Shown: positions 49,960-59,065, counted from the first letter of the stretch. The stretch is DNA of 64,000 nucleotides from Streptomyces fungicidicus (GCF_003665435.1 NZ_CP023407.1:6187501-6251500), one strand, 5' to 3'. Translations and numbers: made by a program. The notes: a model not told the origin generated them from the letters alone.

Positions 49960-52167
49960 ATGGATCTCGTGCCCGCACTCGAAGAACCACTGAAGAAAGT
50001 GCTCGGCCTCGCCACCGCGAAGGTGATGGCCGAGCATCTCGGCCTGCACACCGTCGGCGACCTCCTGCACCACTACCCCCGCAGGTACGAGGAGCGCGGC
50101 CAGCTCACCCACCTCGCCGACCTGCCCATGGACGAGCACGTCACGGTGGTCGCCCAGGTCGCCGACGCCCGGCTGCACACCTTCGCCTCCGCCAAGGCCC
50201 CGCGCGGCAAGGGCCAGCGCCTGGAGGTGACGATCACGGACGGCAGCGGCCGGCTGCAGCTGGTCTTCTTCGGCGCCGGGGTCCACAAACCGCACAAGGA
50301 ACTCCTGCCGGGCACCCGCGCGATGTTCGCCGGCAAGGTCTCCGTCTTCAACCGCCGCGTCCAGCTCGCCCACCCCGCCTACGAACTGCTGCGGGGTGAC
50401 GCCGAGGAGACGGTGGAGACCTGGGCCGGCGCCCTCATCCCGATCTACCCCGCCACCGCCAAACTGGAGTCCTGGAAGATCGGCAAGGCGCTCCAGACGG
50501 TGCTGCCCAGCGCCCAGGAGGCCGTCGACCCGCTCCCGGAGTCGCTCCGCGCGGGCCGCGGCCTGGTCGGACTCCCCGAGGCACTCCTCAAGATCCACCG
50601 CCCGCACACCAAGGCGGACGTCGAGGACGCCCGCGCGCGTCTCAAGTGGGACGAGGCCTTCGTCCTCCAGGTCGCCCTCGCCCGCCGCCGCCACGCCGAC
50701 GCGCAGCTCCCCGCCGTCGCCCGCCGCCCGAAGCCGGACGGCCTCCTCACCGCCTTCGACGACCGTCTCCCCTTCACCCTCACCGAGGGCCAGCGGAAGG
50801 TCTCCGCCGAGATCTTCACCGACCTCGCCACCGAACACCCCATGCACCGCCTGCTCCAGGGCGAGGTGGGCTCCGGCAAGACGATGGTCGCCCTGCGCGC
50901 CATGCTCGCCGTGGTCGACGCGGGCGGGCAGGCGGCGATGCTCGCGCCCACCGAAGTGCTCGCCCAGCAGCACCACCGGTCGGTCACCGAGATGATGGGG
51001 GAGCTTGCCGAGGGAGGGATGCTCGGGGGAGCGGAGACCGCCACCAAGGTGGTGCTGCTCACCGGGTCCATGGGAGCGGCCGCGCGGCGCCACGCGCTGC
51101 TGGACCTGGCCACCGGCGAGGCCGGCCTCGTCATCGGCACCCACGCGCTGATCGAGGACAAGGTGAAGTTCCACGACCTGGGCCTGGTCGTCGTCGACGA
51201 ACAGCACCGCTTCGGCGTGGAGCAGCGCGACGCCCTGCGCGGCAAGGGCAAACAGCCGCCCCACCTGCTGGTCATGACCGCCACCCCCATCCCGCGCACG
51301 GTCGCGATGACGGTCTTCGGCGACCTGGAGACCTCCGTCCTCGACCAGCTCCCGGCCGGCCGCTCGCCCATCGCCAGCCATGTCGTCCCGGCCGCCGACA
51401 AACCGCACTTCCTCGCCCGCGCCTGGGAGCGGGTCCGCGAGGAGGTCGAGGGCGGGCACCAGGCGTACGTGGTCTGCCCGCGCATCGGCGACGAGGAGGA
51501 CGACCCGAAGAAGGCCGGCAGGAAGAAGTCCCCCGAGGACGAGGCGGAGCGGCGGCCCCCGCTCGCCGTCCTGGACATCGCGGAGCAGCTCGCGGCAGGG
51601 CCCCTGCGAGGGCTGCGGGTCGAGGTCCTGCACGGGCGTATGCAGCCCGACGACAAGGACGCCGTGATGCGGCGCTTCGCCGCCGGCGAGGCGGACGTCC
51701 TGGTCGCCACGACCGTCATCGAGGTCGGGGTCAACGTCCCGAACGCCACCGCGATGGTGATCATGGACGCCGACCGCTTCGGCGTCTCCCAGCTCCACCA
51801 GCTGCGCGGCCGGGTCGGCCGTGGCTCGGCGCCGGGCCTGTGCCTGCTGGTCACCGAGATGCCGGAGGCGAGCCCGGCCCGGCAGCGGCTCACCGCCGTC
51901 GCCTCCACCCTCGACGGCTTCGAGCTCTCCCGCATCGACCTGGAGCAGCGCCGCGAGGGCGACGTCCTCGGTCAGGCCCAGTCCGGCACCCGGTCCAGCC
52001 TGCGCATGCTCGCCGTCATCGACGACGAGGAGATCATCGCCGAGGCCCGCGAGGAGGCCGCGGCTATCGTCGCCGCCGACCCCGAGCTGACCGGCCTCCC
52101 CGGCCTGCGGACGGCTCTGGAGGCGCTTCTGGACGAGGAGCGTGAGCAGTACCTGGAGAAGGGCTGA
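49960..52167 (+). CDS. recG: ATP-dependent DNA helicase RecG
   Basis: 735 residues from ATG 49960 (MDLVPALEEPLKKVLGLATA); GTG 49969 is possible. Remodels stalled forks and branched DNA. Seen: wedge/OB domain at the N-terminus (LQLVFFGAGVHKPHKELLPG), helicase motif I GEVGSGKTMVA, DEQH box VVVDEQHRFG, motif III TATPIPRT, and motifs IV-VI including ATTVIEVGVNVPNAT and QLRGRVGRG. Followed by rsmD after 47 bp. Confidence 0.94.
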   Translation: MDLVPALEEPLKKVLGLATAKVMAEHLGLHTVGDLLHHYPRRYEERGQLTHLADLPMDEHVTVVAQVADARLHTFASAKAPRGKGQRLEVTITDGSGRLQLVFFGAGVHKPHKELLPGTRAMFAGKVSVFNRRVQLAHPAYELLRGDAEETVETWAGALIPIYPATAKLESWKIGKALQTVLPSAQEAVDPLPESLRAGRGLVGLPEALLKIHRPHTKADVEDARARLKWDEAFVLQVALARRRHADAQLPAVARRPKPDGLLTAFDDRLPFTLTEGQRKVSAEIFTDLATEHPMHRLLQGEVGSGKTMVALRAMLAVVDAGGQAAMLAPTEVLAQQHHRSVTEMMGELAEGGMLGGAETATKVVLLTGSMGAAARRHALLDLATGEAGLVIGTHALIEDKVKFHDLGLVVVDEQHRFGVEQRDALRGKGKQPPHLLVMTATPIPRTVAMTVFGDLETSVLDQLPAGRSPIASHVVPAADKPHFLARAWERVREEVEGGHQAYVVCPRIGDEEDDPKKAGRKKSPEDEAERRPPLAVLDIAEQLAAGPLRGLRVEVLHGRMQPDDKDAVMRRFAAGEADVLVATTVIEVGVNVPNATAMVIMDADRFGVSQLHQLRGRVGRGSAPGLCLLVTEMPEASPARQRLTAVASTLDGFELSRIDLEQRREGDVLGQAQSGTRSSLRMLAVIDDEEIIAEAREEAAAIVAADPELTGLPGLRTALEALLDEEREQYLEKG

Positions 52168-52214
52168 CAGACTGGGACGGCCACAGACCAGTCACCCACC
52201 GAAGGACCGAGGAC

Positions 52215-52802
52215 ATGACTCGCGTGATCGCCGGCGCGGCCGGCGGACGCCGCCTGGCCGTGCCGCCGGGACAGGGGACCCGTCCCACCTCCGACCGCGC
52301 GCGCGAGGGCCTCTTCTCCACCTGGCAGTCCCTGCTCGGCGGCCCGCTGGACGGCGAACGCGTCCTCGACCTGTACGCCGGTTCCGGAGCCGTCGGCCTG
52401 GAGGCCCTGTCCCGCGGCGCCGGACACGTCCTGCTGGTGGAGGCCGACGCCCGCGCGGTCCGCACGGTCCGTGAGAACGTCACGTCGCTCGGACTCCCCG
52501 GCGCGGAGGTGCGATCCGGCAAAGCGGAGCAGATCGCCCGTACCGCACCCCCGCCGGAGCCGTACGACCTCGTCTTCCTCGACCCGCCCTACGCCGTCCC
52601 GGACGGCGATCTTCGCGAGATCCTGCTCACACTCCGCGTCGGGGGGTGGCTCGCCGGGGAAGCCCTCGTCACCGTGGAGCGAAGCACCCGAGGAGGGGAA
52701 TTCGGCTGGCCGCCCGGCTTCGAGGCGATCCGGGCCCGCCGATACGGCGAGGGAACGTTTTGGTACGGTCGCGCCGCCTCTACGTGCGAAGACGCACGAT
52801 GA
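52215..52802 (+). CDS. rsmD: 16S rRNA (guanine(966)-N2)-methyltransferase
   Basis: 195 residues from ATG 52215. Methylates G966 of 16S rRNA. Seen: the N-terminal VIAGAAGGRRLAVPPGQGTR, TSDRAREGLFSTW, SAM-binding motif DLYAGSGAVGLEALSRGA and the catalytic DPPY (VFLDPPYAVP). The last bases overlap the possible early start of coaD, and rsmD-coaD is a very common bacterial pair. Confidence 0.94.
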   Translation: MTRVIAGAAGGRRLAVPPGQGTRPTSDRAREGLFSTWQSLLGGPLDGERVLDLYAGSGAVGLEALSRGAGHVLLVEADARAVRTVRENVTSLGLPGAEVRSGKAEQIARTAPPPEPYDLVFLDPPYAVPDGDLREILLTLRVGGWLAGEALVTVERSTRGGEFGWPPGFEAIRARRYGEGTFWYGRAASTCEDAR

Positions 52803-52828
52803 CCGGACCGGAGAGCGAGGGATCACAC

Positions 52829-53308
52829 GTGCGTCGCGCCGTATGCCCCGGGTCGTTCGACCCGATCACCAACGGACACCTCGACATCATCGCCCGGGCC
52901 TCCCGGCTGTACGACGAGGTCTACGTCGCGGTGATGATCAACCAGTCCAAGAAGGGGCTGTTCGAGATCGAGGAGCGGATCGACCTGATCCGCCGGGTCA
53001 CCGCCGAGTACGGCAACGTCCGCGTCGAGGCCTTCCACGGCCTGCTCGTCGACTTCTGCAAGCAGCGCGACATCCCCGCCATCGTCAAGGGCCTGCGCGC
53101 GGTCAGCGACTTCGACTACGAGCTGCAGATGGCCCAGATGAACAACGGCCTCTCGGGCGTGGAGACCCTCTTCGTCCCCACCAACCCCACCTACAGCTTC
53201 CTGTCCTCCTCGCTCGTCAAGGAGGTCGCGACCTGGGGCGGCGACGTCGCCCACCTGGTGCCGCCGGAGGTCCTGACGGCCCTCACCGAGCGGCTGCGCA
53301 AGGACTGA
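52829..53308 (+). CDS. coaD: Phosphopantetheine adenylyltransferase
   Basis: 159 residues from GTG 52829, preceded by GAGGGA at 7 nt and matching the ~160-residue family size; ATG 52799 is in frame but gives an unusual N-terminus. Penultimate step of coenzyme A synthesis. Seen: VCPGSFDPITNGHLDI (the T/HxGH nucleotidyl-transferase motif), KGLRAVSDFDYELQMAQMN, and the ISSSxVK motif as FLSSSLVKEVA. Usual neighbour of rsmD. Confidence 0.95.
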   Translation: MRRAVCPGSFDPITNGHLDIIARASRLYDEVYVAVMINQSKKGLFEIEERIDLIRRVTAEYGNVRVEAFHGLLVDFCKQRDIPAIVKGLRAVSDFDYELQMAQMNNGLSGVETLFVPTNPTYSFLSSSLVKEVATWGGDVAHLVPPEVLTALTERLRKD

Positions 53309-53324
53309 CGCCCGCGGGGGCGTC
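53307..53324 (+). terminator. Small hairpin at the coaD stop
   Basis: 7-bp stem GACGCCC/GGGCGTC (53307-53313, 53318-53324) with loop GCGG, overlapping the stop codon. No T run; weak evidence. Confidence 0.4.
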
Positions 53325-53426
53325 CCGGGGTCCGGCGGACCGTCAACAGGTGTCCACCGGACGCCCCGTGGCCGTACAGTCGTCCCGTCCGTCTCCAACA
53401 CAGCTGTAGAGAGTGGCGAGCACACG

Positions 53427-54527
53427 GTGGACGTGCAGAAGAAGCTGGATGAGATCGTCGCCTCGGTCTCCGGCGCCCGGTCGATGCCCATGTCGGCCTC
53501 GTGCGTGGTCAACCGCGCAGAACTGCTGTCGATGCTCGAAGAGGTGCGCGCGGCACTGCCCGACTCCCTCGCCCAGGCCGAGGAACTGATCGGCGGCCGG
53601 GAGCAGATGGTCGAGCAGGCCCGCCAGGAGGCCGAGCGGATCATCGAGAGCGCCCACGCCCAGCGCGGCTCCCTGGTCTCCGACACCGAGGTCGCCCGCC
53701 GCTCCCAGTCCGAGGCCGACCGGATCCTCGGGGAGGCCCGCAAGGAGGCCGAGGAGATCCGGGCGGAGGCCGACGACTACGTCGACTCCAAGCTCGCCAA
53801 CTTCGAGGTCGTCCTCACCAAGACGCTGGGCTCGGTCGGCCGCGGCCGGGAGAAGCTGCTCGGCACCGGCCCCGGCGTCGACGAGCAGGGCTACGAGGAC
53901 GAGGACGCCCCCGAGCGCAGCCACGACCCGGAGACCCTGCGCCGCACCGCCGACGAGTACGTCGACGTCAAGCTCGGCGCCTTCGAGGCCGTCCTCGCCA
54001 AGACCCTGGAGGCGGTCGGGCGGGGCCGCCAGAAGCTGCACGGCCGGATCGCCACCGACGACCTCGGGGCCCTGGCCGACGACCCGACGACCGTCCAGCA
54101 CTCCAGCGACGCCGACTACCTGGCCGACCTCGCGGCCCTCGCCGAGCAGGACGCCCCGGCCGGGCGGCCCGAGCCGCAGCGGCAGTCCTACGCCCAGCCG
54201 GAGCCCGCCTACTCGCCCGCCTCCGGCTACGCCCCTGCGGGAGGTGTCCCCGTCCAGCAGCAGCCGGACCAGGACCCCTACGCCGGCTACCAGCAGCAGT
54301 ACGGCGGCCGGCAGGACGCCTACGCCGGCTACCAGCAGGCCGACCCGTACGCCGGGTACCAGGGCTACGACGCCCAGGCGCAGGCGTACGACCCCAACCA
54401 GGCGCAGCAGACCGGACACGACCAGCAGGCGCAGCAGGGCTACGCGCTGGACGAGACCAGCCTCTTCGACACCAGCATGATCACGCCCGAACAGCTGCGT
54501 GCCTACGAGCGCGAGCGGGGTCTGTAG
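53427..54527 (+). CDS. DivIVA-like / ATP-synthase-B-like coiled-coil protein
   Basis: 366 residues from GTG 53427. The first ~110 residues are predicted coiled coil rich in EAERI and EARKEAEEI heptads. Two copies of a ~30-residue unit follow (DDYVDSKLANFEVVLTKTLG and DEYVDVKLGAFEAVLAKTLE, each ending VGRGRxKL). The C-terminal third is Tyr/Gln/Pro-rich with PYAGYQ repeats and looks disordered. Annotated in relatives as a cell-division-initiation (DivIVA-type) protein. A peripheral membrane or cytoskeletal role is likely, not proven. It lies between coaD and DUF177. Confidence 0.8.
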   Translation: MDVQKKLDEIVASVSGARSMPMSASCVVNRAELLSMLEEVRAALPDSLAQAEELIGGREQMVEQARQEAERIIESAHAQRGSLVSDTEVARRSQSEADRILGEARKEAEEIRAEADDYVDSKLANFEVVLTKTLGSVGRGREKLLGTGPGVDEQGYEDEDAPERSHDPETLRRTADEYVDVKLGAFEAVLAKTLEAVGRGRQKLHGRIATDDLGALADDPTTVQHSSDADYLADLAALAEQDAPAGRPEPQRQSYAQPEPAYSPASGYAPAGGVPVQQQPDQDPYAGYQQQYGGRQDAYAGYQQADPYAGYQGYDAQAQAYDPNQAQQTGHDQQAQQGYALDETSLFDTSMITPEQLRAYERERGL

Positions 54528-54654
54528 GGGCCGATTGGGCCGAGAGCGGATGGTCCAGTATCCTGGCTCTTCGGTCGCGCTACGTCCGCGATCAAAGCTG
54601 CCCGGGAACATCGCACGGCAGCGGTACCTCTGAGCTCGAAGACCGAAAGCAGGA

Positions 54655-55299
54655 ATGGCCCTGAACGCCCGCCTCGACCACCGGAACCCCCTCGTGTTCG
54701 ATACGCACGAGCTGGGGCGGCGGCCCGGTGCGCTGCAGCGCCTGACCCGCACGGTTGACGCTCCCAAGGACTTCGGGATCAAGGACGTCATCGGAGTGCC
54801 GGAAGGCGCCCCGGTGGAGCTGGAGCTCCGGCTCGAGTCGGTCATGGAAGGTGTGCTCGTCACAGGCACCGCCCGTGCGAAGGCCGAGGGGGAGTGCGTA
54901 AGGTGTCTGGAGCCGCTGGAGCAGGAGCTCGCAGCGGACTTCCAGGAGCTGTTCTCGTACCCTGACGCCGACGACCGGGGCCGCGTGACCGCGGAACCGG
55001 GCGACGACGCCGAGGACGACGAGGACAGGCTTTTCCTCGAGGACGGCCTGTTCGACCTCGAACCCGTGCTGCGTGATGCGGTGGTGCTCGCACTGCCGAT
55101 GCAGCCGGTGTGCCGGGAAGACTGCCCGGGTCTGTGCGCCGAATGCGGAGCACGGCTCGCGGACGACCCGGACCACCACCACGACGCCGTCGACATCCGT
55201 TGGGCGGCACTGCAGGGACTCGCCGGCACCATGAAGGACGGCGAGAAGGACGAGATGAGCGGCGCCGAACCTGGCGTCGACGAGAAGCAGGAGAAGTAG
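54655..55299 (+). CDS. DUF177 (YceD) protein, large-subunit assembly related
   Basis: 214 residues from ATG 54655 behind AGCAGGA. Seen: the YceD/DUF177 signature VKDVIGVPEGAPVELELRLE-like segment, and Cys pairs GECVRCLEPLEQE and CREDCPGLCAECGARL typical of the family. It sits 2 bp before rpmF, the conserved arrangement in bacteria where DUF177 and L32 are co-transcribed. The family is linked to 23S rRNA/L32 assembly; the precise activity is not established. Confidence 0.9.
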   Translation: MALNARLDHRNPLVFDTHELGRRPGALQRLTRTVDAPKDFGIKDVIGVPEGAPVELELRLESVMEGVLVTGTARAKAEGECVRCLEPLEQELAADFQELFSYPDADDRGRVTAEPGDDAEDDEDRLFLEDGLFDLEPVLRDAVVLALPMQPVCREDCPGLCAECGARLADDPDHHHDAVDIRWAALQGLAGTMKDGEKDEMSGAEPGVDEKQEK

Positions 55300-55301
55300 C
55301 C

Positions 55302-55475
55302 GTGGCTGTTCCGAAGCGGAAGATGTCGCGCAGCAACACGCGCCACCGCCGGTCGCAGTGGAAGGCTGCGGTCCCCACCCTGGTTGCGTGCGAGCGCTGC
55401 CACGAGCCCAAGCAGCAGCACATCGCGTGCCCGTCTTGCGGCACCTACAACAAGCGCCAGGTCCTCGAGGTCTGA
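55302..55475 (+). CDS. rpmF: 50S ribosomal protein L32
   Basis: 57 residues from GTG 55302, two bases after the DUF177 stop. Seen: the basic N-terminus AVPKRKMSRSNTRHRRSQWK and a zinc ribbon CERCHEPK...CPSCGTYN, so the C+ form of L32. Ends 8-20 bp before rnc. Co-transcription with DUF177 and rnc is evident. Confidence 0.95.
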   Translation: MAVPKRKMSRSNTRHRRSQWKAAVPTLVACERCHEPKQQHIACPSCGTYNKRQVLEV

Positions 55476-55494
55476 GCGGCTGGTGAGAGGCACT

Positions 55495-56313
55495 GTGTCG
55501 ACGCCGAAGAAGAACTCAGCGGACAACCAGGCCTCGTCCCACACGCTTCTGGAAGGGCGGCTCGGCTACCGGCTCGAGTCCGCCCTTCTGGTGCGTGCGC
55601 TGACCCACCGTTCCTACGCGTACGAGAACGGCGGTCTGCCGACGAACGAGCGGCTGGAGTTCCTCGGGGACTCCGTGCTCGGCCTCGTCGTCACGGACAC
55701 GCTGTACCGCACCCACCCCGACCTGCCCGAGGGCCAGCTGGCCAAGTTGCGGGCCGCGGTGGTCAACTCGCGTGCGCTGGCGGAAGTGGGCCGTGGGCTG
55801 GAACTGGGCTCCTTCATCCGGCTGGGCCGTGGTGAAGAGGGCACGGGAGGCCGGGACAAGGCGTCCATCCTCGCCGACACCCTGGAAGCGGTGATCGGCG
55901 CGGTCTATCTCGACCAGGGCCTGGACTCGGCGGCGGAGCTGGTGCACCGCCTGTTCGACCCCCTGATCGAGAAGTCCTCGAACCTCGGAGCCGGCCTGGA
56001 CTGGAAGACCAGTCTCCAGGAGCTCACCGCGACCGAAGGACTCGGAGTCCCCGAGTACCTGGTCACGGAGACCGGCCCCGACCACGAGAAGACCTTCACT
56101 GCTGCCGCCCGCGTCGGAGGCGTCTCGTACGGCACCGGCACCGGCCGCAGCAAGAAGGAGGCGGAGCAGCAGGCCGCCGAGTCCGCGTGGCGGTCCATCC
56201 GGGCCGCGGCGGACGAGCGGTCCAAGGCGGCGGCGGAGGCCGAGGAGGCCGTCCGGGCCGCCGAAGCGGATGCCTCCGGACAGAGCGCCGACGCCCCGTC
56301 GGCCTCCGCCTGA
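55495..56313 (+). CDS. rnc: Ribonuclease III
   Basis: 272 residues from GTG 55495, behind GAGAGG; GTG 55483 in frame would give 276 residues and cannot be excluded. Cleaves double-stranded RNA in rRNA and mRNA processing; the S. coelicolor orthologue (absB) is needed for antibiotic regulation. Seen: RNase III signature NERLEFLGDSVLGLVVTD with catalytic acids, the second acidic pair in LADTLEAVIGAVYLD, and a C-terminal dsRBD (DWKTSLQELTATEGLG, SKKEAEQQAAESAW), then an Ala-rich tail. A strong hairpin ends the transcript. Confidence 0.94.
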   Translation: MSTPKKNSADNQASSHTLLEGRLGYRLESALLVRALTHRSYAYENGGLPTNERLEFLGDSVLGLVVTDTLYRTHPDLPEGQLAKLRAAVVNSRALAEVGRGLELGSFIRLGRGEEGTGGRDKASILADTLEAVIGAVYLDQGLDSAAELVHRLFDPLIEKSSNLGAGLDWKTSLQELTATEGLGVPEYLVTETGPDHEKTFTAAARVGGVSYGTGTGRSKKEAEQQAAESAWRSIRAAADERSKAAAEAEEAVRAAEADASGQSADAPSASA

Positions 56314-56327
56314 CGCACAGCACGACC

Positions 56328-56360
56328 CGAGCGCCCGCCCCGGTCCGGGGCGGGCGCTCG
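56328..56360 (+). terminator. Terminator between rnc and mutM
   Basis: 14-bp perfect stem (56328-56341 with 56347-56360), 5-nt loop, no T run. Confidence 0.75.
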
Positions 56361-56392
56361 GTGCTCGTCCACTGTTTTCCTGGAGGGACCCC

Positions 56393-57253
56393 ATGCCCGA
56401 GCTGCCCGAGGTCGAGGTCGTACGGCGCGGACTCGAGCGGTGGGTCGCCCACCGGACCGTCGCCGACGCCGAGGTGCTGCACGCCCGCGCGGTGCGCCGC
56501 CATCTCGCCGGCGCCGACGACTTCTCGCACCGGCTGAAGGGTCACCGCGTCGGTGTCCCCCGCCGCCGCGGCAAGTACCTGTGGCTGCCCCTGGAGGACA
56601 CCGACCAGTCGGTCCTGGCCCACCTCGGCATGAGCGGCCAACTGCTGGTGCAGCCGCACGCCGCGCCGGACGAGAAGCACCTGCGGGTCCGCGTCCGCTT
56701 CACCGACTCCCTCGACACCGAACTCCGCTTCGTCGACCAGCGCACCTTCGGCGGACTGTCGCTGCACGACAACACCCCCGACGGCCTGCCCGACGTGATC
56801 GCGCACATCGCGCGGGACCCCCTCGACCCGCTCTTCGACGAGGAGGCGTTCCACCGCGCCCTGCGGAGCAGGCGGACCACCATCAAGCGGGCGCTGCTCG
56901 ACCAGTCACTGATCAGCGGCGTCGGCAACATCTACGCCGACGAGGCGCTGTGGCGGGCCCGCATCCACTACGAGCGTCCGACGGCGGGCTTCACCCGCCC
57001 GCGCACGCTGCTCCTGCTGGGCCATGTCCGGGACGTCATGAACGCGGCCCTCTCGCAGGGCGGCACCAGCTTCGACAGCCTCTACGTCAACGTCAACGGT
57101 GAGTCCGGCTACTTCGACCGGTCCCTGGACGCGTACGGCCGCGAGGGCCTGCCCTGCCGCCGCTGCGGTACGCCGATGCGCCGGCAGGCGTGGATGAACC
57201 GGTCCAGCTACTACTGCCCCAGGTGTCAGCGGGCGCCGCGCGTCTCGTCGTAG
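56393..57253 (+). CDS. mutM: Formamidopyrimidine-DNA glycosylase
   Basis: 286 residues from ATG 56393 behind GGAGGG. Removes oxidised purines such as 8-oxoguanine. Seen: the catalytic N-terminus PELPEVEVVRRGL (Pro2, Glu3), the conserved Lys in GKYLWLPL, HLGMSGQL, the H2TH region with SLISGVGNIYADEALW, and a C-terminal zinc finger C-x2-C...C-x2-C (CRRCGTPM, YCPRCQ). The last 28 bp overlap the convergent HxlR gene. Confidence 0.94.
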   Translation: MPELPEVEVVRRGLERWVAHRTVADAEVLHARAVRRHLAGADDFSHRLKGHRVGVPRRRGKYLWLPLEDTDQSVLAHLGMSGQLLVQPHAAPDEKHLRVRVRFTDSLDTELRFVDQRTFGGLSLHDNTPDGLPDVIAHIARDPLDPLFDEEAFHRALRSRRTTIKRALLDQSLISGVGNIYADEALWRARIHYERPTAGFTRPRTLLLLGHVRDVMNAALSQGGTSFDSLYVNVNGESGYFDRSLDAYGREGLPCRRCGTPMRRQAWMNRSSYYCPRCQRAPRVSS

Positions 57254-57624
57254 CGTTCCCGGGCCCGGAGCACGGTGTCCATGCTGCCCTCGACGCACTG
57301 GATGAGGGAGAGCAGGAGCCGGGCGACCTCGTGGCCCAGCGGGGTGAGTTCGTAGTCGACGCGGGGCGGGTTGGTCGGCTGGGCCTCGCGGTGCACCAGG
57401 CCGTCGCGCTCCAGCGCGTGCAGCGTCTGGGAGAGCATCTTCTCGCTCACCCCGTCGACCCGGCGGCGCAGTTCGTTGAACCGGAGCGAGCCCTCGTGGA
57501 GCGCGCCCAGGGTCAGTCCGCCCCAGCGCCCGGTCACATGCTCCAGCGTGCCGCGGGACGGACAGGTCTTGGCGAACACGTTGAACGGAAGCTCCTGCTC
57601 CTCCGGGCGCCGCGCGGTCGTCAT
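57226..57624 (-). CDS. HxlR family transcriptional regulator
   Basis: 132 residues. Seen: the HxlR winged helix with CPSRGTLEHVTGRWGGLTLG, FNELRRRVDGVSEKMLSQTL and LERDGLVHREAQPTNPPRVDY, then TPLGHEV. The single conserved Cys (residue ~21) in CPSRG is typical of redox- or quinone-responsive members. Minus strand, with no divergent partner close by, so the target cannot be named. Its 3' end overlaps mutM by 28 bp. Confidence 0.9.
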   Translation of the reverse strand: MTTARRPEEQELPFNVFAKTCPSRGTLEHVTGRWGGLTLGALHEGSLRFNELRRRVDGVSEKMLSQTLHALERDGLVHREAQPTNPPRVDYELTPLGHEVARLLLSLIQCVEGSMDTVLRARERYDETRGAR

Positions 57625-57677
57625 GAATCAAGCGTACTCCAGACCAGCGCTGCCCAGCAGAACGCGCTAACCAGGAG

Positions 57678-58889
57678 TCAGTACCCGAAGTTCTGGGTCC
57701 ACCAGGGGCCGCCCGAGCCCATGTGGACGCCCACGCCGAGGGTCTTGAAGTCGCAGTTCAGTATGTTCGCCTTGTGGCCGGGGCTGTCCATCCAGGCCTC
57801 CATGACGGCCGCGGCGTCGGCCTGGCCCCGGGCGATGTTCTCGCCGCCCAGGTTGCTGATGCCGGCTGCCTGGGCCCTGTCCCACGGGGTGTCGCCGTCG
57901 GGGTTTGTGTGGTCGAAGAAGCCCCGGTCGGCCATGTCGTCGCTGAACGCCGTGGCCAGGCCGGTCAGCTCGCCGCTGGTGGTGACCGGGCTGCAGCCCG
58001 CCTTGGCCCGCTCCACGTTGACCAGCCGGAGCACCTCGGCGCCCGCGACGGTCTCGGCGGACGAGGGCGCCGGCTTGCCCGTCGTCTTCTCCGGCTCGGG
58101 CGTCGCCTTGCGGGACGGCGTCTTCTCCGCGGTCTTCTCCGTGCCCTTCCCCGGGTTCGCCGAGGGCTTCTCCTTCTCGGGGGTCTTCTTCTCCGGGGTC
58201 TTCGTCGGCGCGGCCGACGTCGACGCGGACGGCTCGGGAGAGACGGAGCGCTCGGCGTCACGGCTGGCCGGGGTGCCGGCGTCACGGCCCGGGCTCTCCA
58301 GGCTGCCGGACGCGCCGCCCTGCTCGGTGGGGGAGTTGGTCGGCGCGTTCTGGGCCTGCACGCTGTCGCCGGGGCTCCGGTCGCCGCCCAGCCTGTAGTT
58401 CTCCAGACCCGGCACCGCGCCCGTCGCCACCGCCACCGTGCCGAGGGCCACCGCGGCGGAGACGCCGAGCAGGCCGGTACGGACCGGGGCCGCGGCCTTC
58501 TTCTTCCGGCGCCGGTGCCCGCTCTGCCGGGGCCCGTCCTCGTCGGGGAAGGGACCGTCGGCGGCGAAGGCGTGGCCGATCCGGTCCCGGCCGGCCGGGA
58601 AGCCGTCGCTCGCGAAGCCGCCGTCCGGGAAGCCGCCGCGGCCGAAGCCGCCGCCACCGGCGGGGGCCGGGGCTCCGTCTTCCGTCGCGTAGAGGTAGGC
58701 CGCGCTCCGCGCGTACGTCTCCGCGTAGGCCTCCGGGTTCAGATACGGCGCGGTGCCCATCGTGGGCGGGCCGTCCCCGTGGTCGCCCCCGCGGCGGGGG
58801 CCGCCGTCGTAGGGACCGTCGGCCTGCGTGACCCCGGTGGCGCGGCCCGTGGCGGCGCGGCCGGCGGCGGAGCGTCGGTGGCGTCCCAT
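57678..58889 (-). CDS. CAP/SCP-domain protein with membrane anchor and Pro-rich linker
   Basis: 403 residues. Order: cytoplasmic basic and Gly-rich region (~1-125), one transmembrane segment (TGLLGVSAAVALGTVAVATG, about 137-157), a long Pro/Lys/Glu/Thr-rich extracellular linker (TKTPEKKTPEKEKPSANPGK), and a C-terminal CAP/SCP domain (VLRLVNVERAKAGCSPV, GFFDHTNPDG, GGENIARGQ, GHKANILNCDFKTLGVGVH). The family is broad; in Streptomyces the role is unknown. A three-part palindrome system precedes its start. Confidence 0.88.
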   Translation of the reverse strand: MGRHRRSAAGRAATGRATGVTQADGPYDGGPRRGGDHGDGPPTMGTAPYLNPEAYAETYARSAAYLYATEDGAPAPAGGGGFGRGGFPDGGFASDGFPAGRDRIGHAFAADGPFPDEDGPRQSGHRRRKKKAAAPVRTGLLGVSAAVALGTVAVATGAVPGLENYRLGGDRSPGDSVQAQNAPTNSPTEQGGASGSLESPGRDAGTPASRDAERSVSPEPSASTSAAPTKTPEKKTPEKEKPSANPGKGTEKTAEKTPSRKATPEPEKTTGKPAPSSAETVAGAEVLRLVNVERAKAGCSPVTTSGELTGLATAFSDDMADRGFFDHTNPDGDTPWDRAQAAGISNLGGENIARGQADAAAVMEAWMDSPGHKANILNCDFKTLGVGVHMGSGGPWWTQNFGY

Positions 58890-58938
58890 GTCCTGGCCTT
58901 CCTCGTCCTCGCGGTCGACTCGTCCTCGCGACCAGCCC

Positions 58939-58980
58939 GAAACTCAACGATCACGAAACTCACACGAACGAGTGAGTTTC
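58939..58980. promoter_or_regulatory. Repeated GAAACTCA half-sites upstream of the CAP gene
   Basis: GAAACTCA at 58939-58946, and GAAACTCAC (58955-58963) facing GTGAGTTTC (58972-58980) across an 8-bp spacer. Two direct and one inverted copy in 42 bp, between the divergent CAP and acyP genes. Looks like a multi-site operator. Confidence 0.6.
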
Positions 58981-59065
58981 ATATGAGATTTATGGGTGGG
59001 GACGCTACCGCATGGCGCAAGGGGCGGGTGTGCCTCCGGTGACTTTGTCCGGTTAGGTTGCAGTC

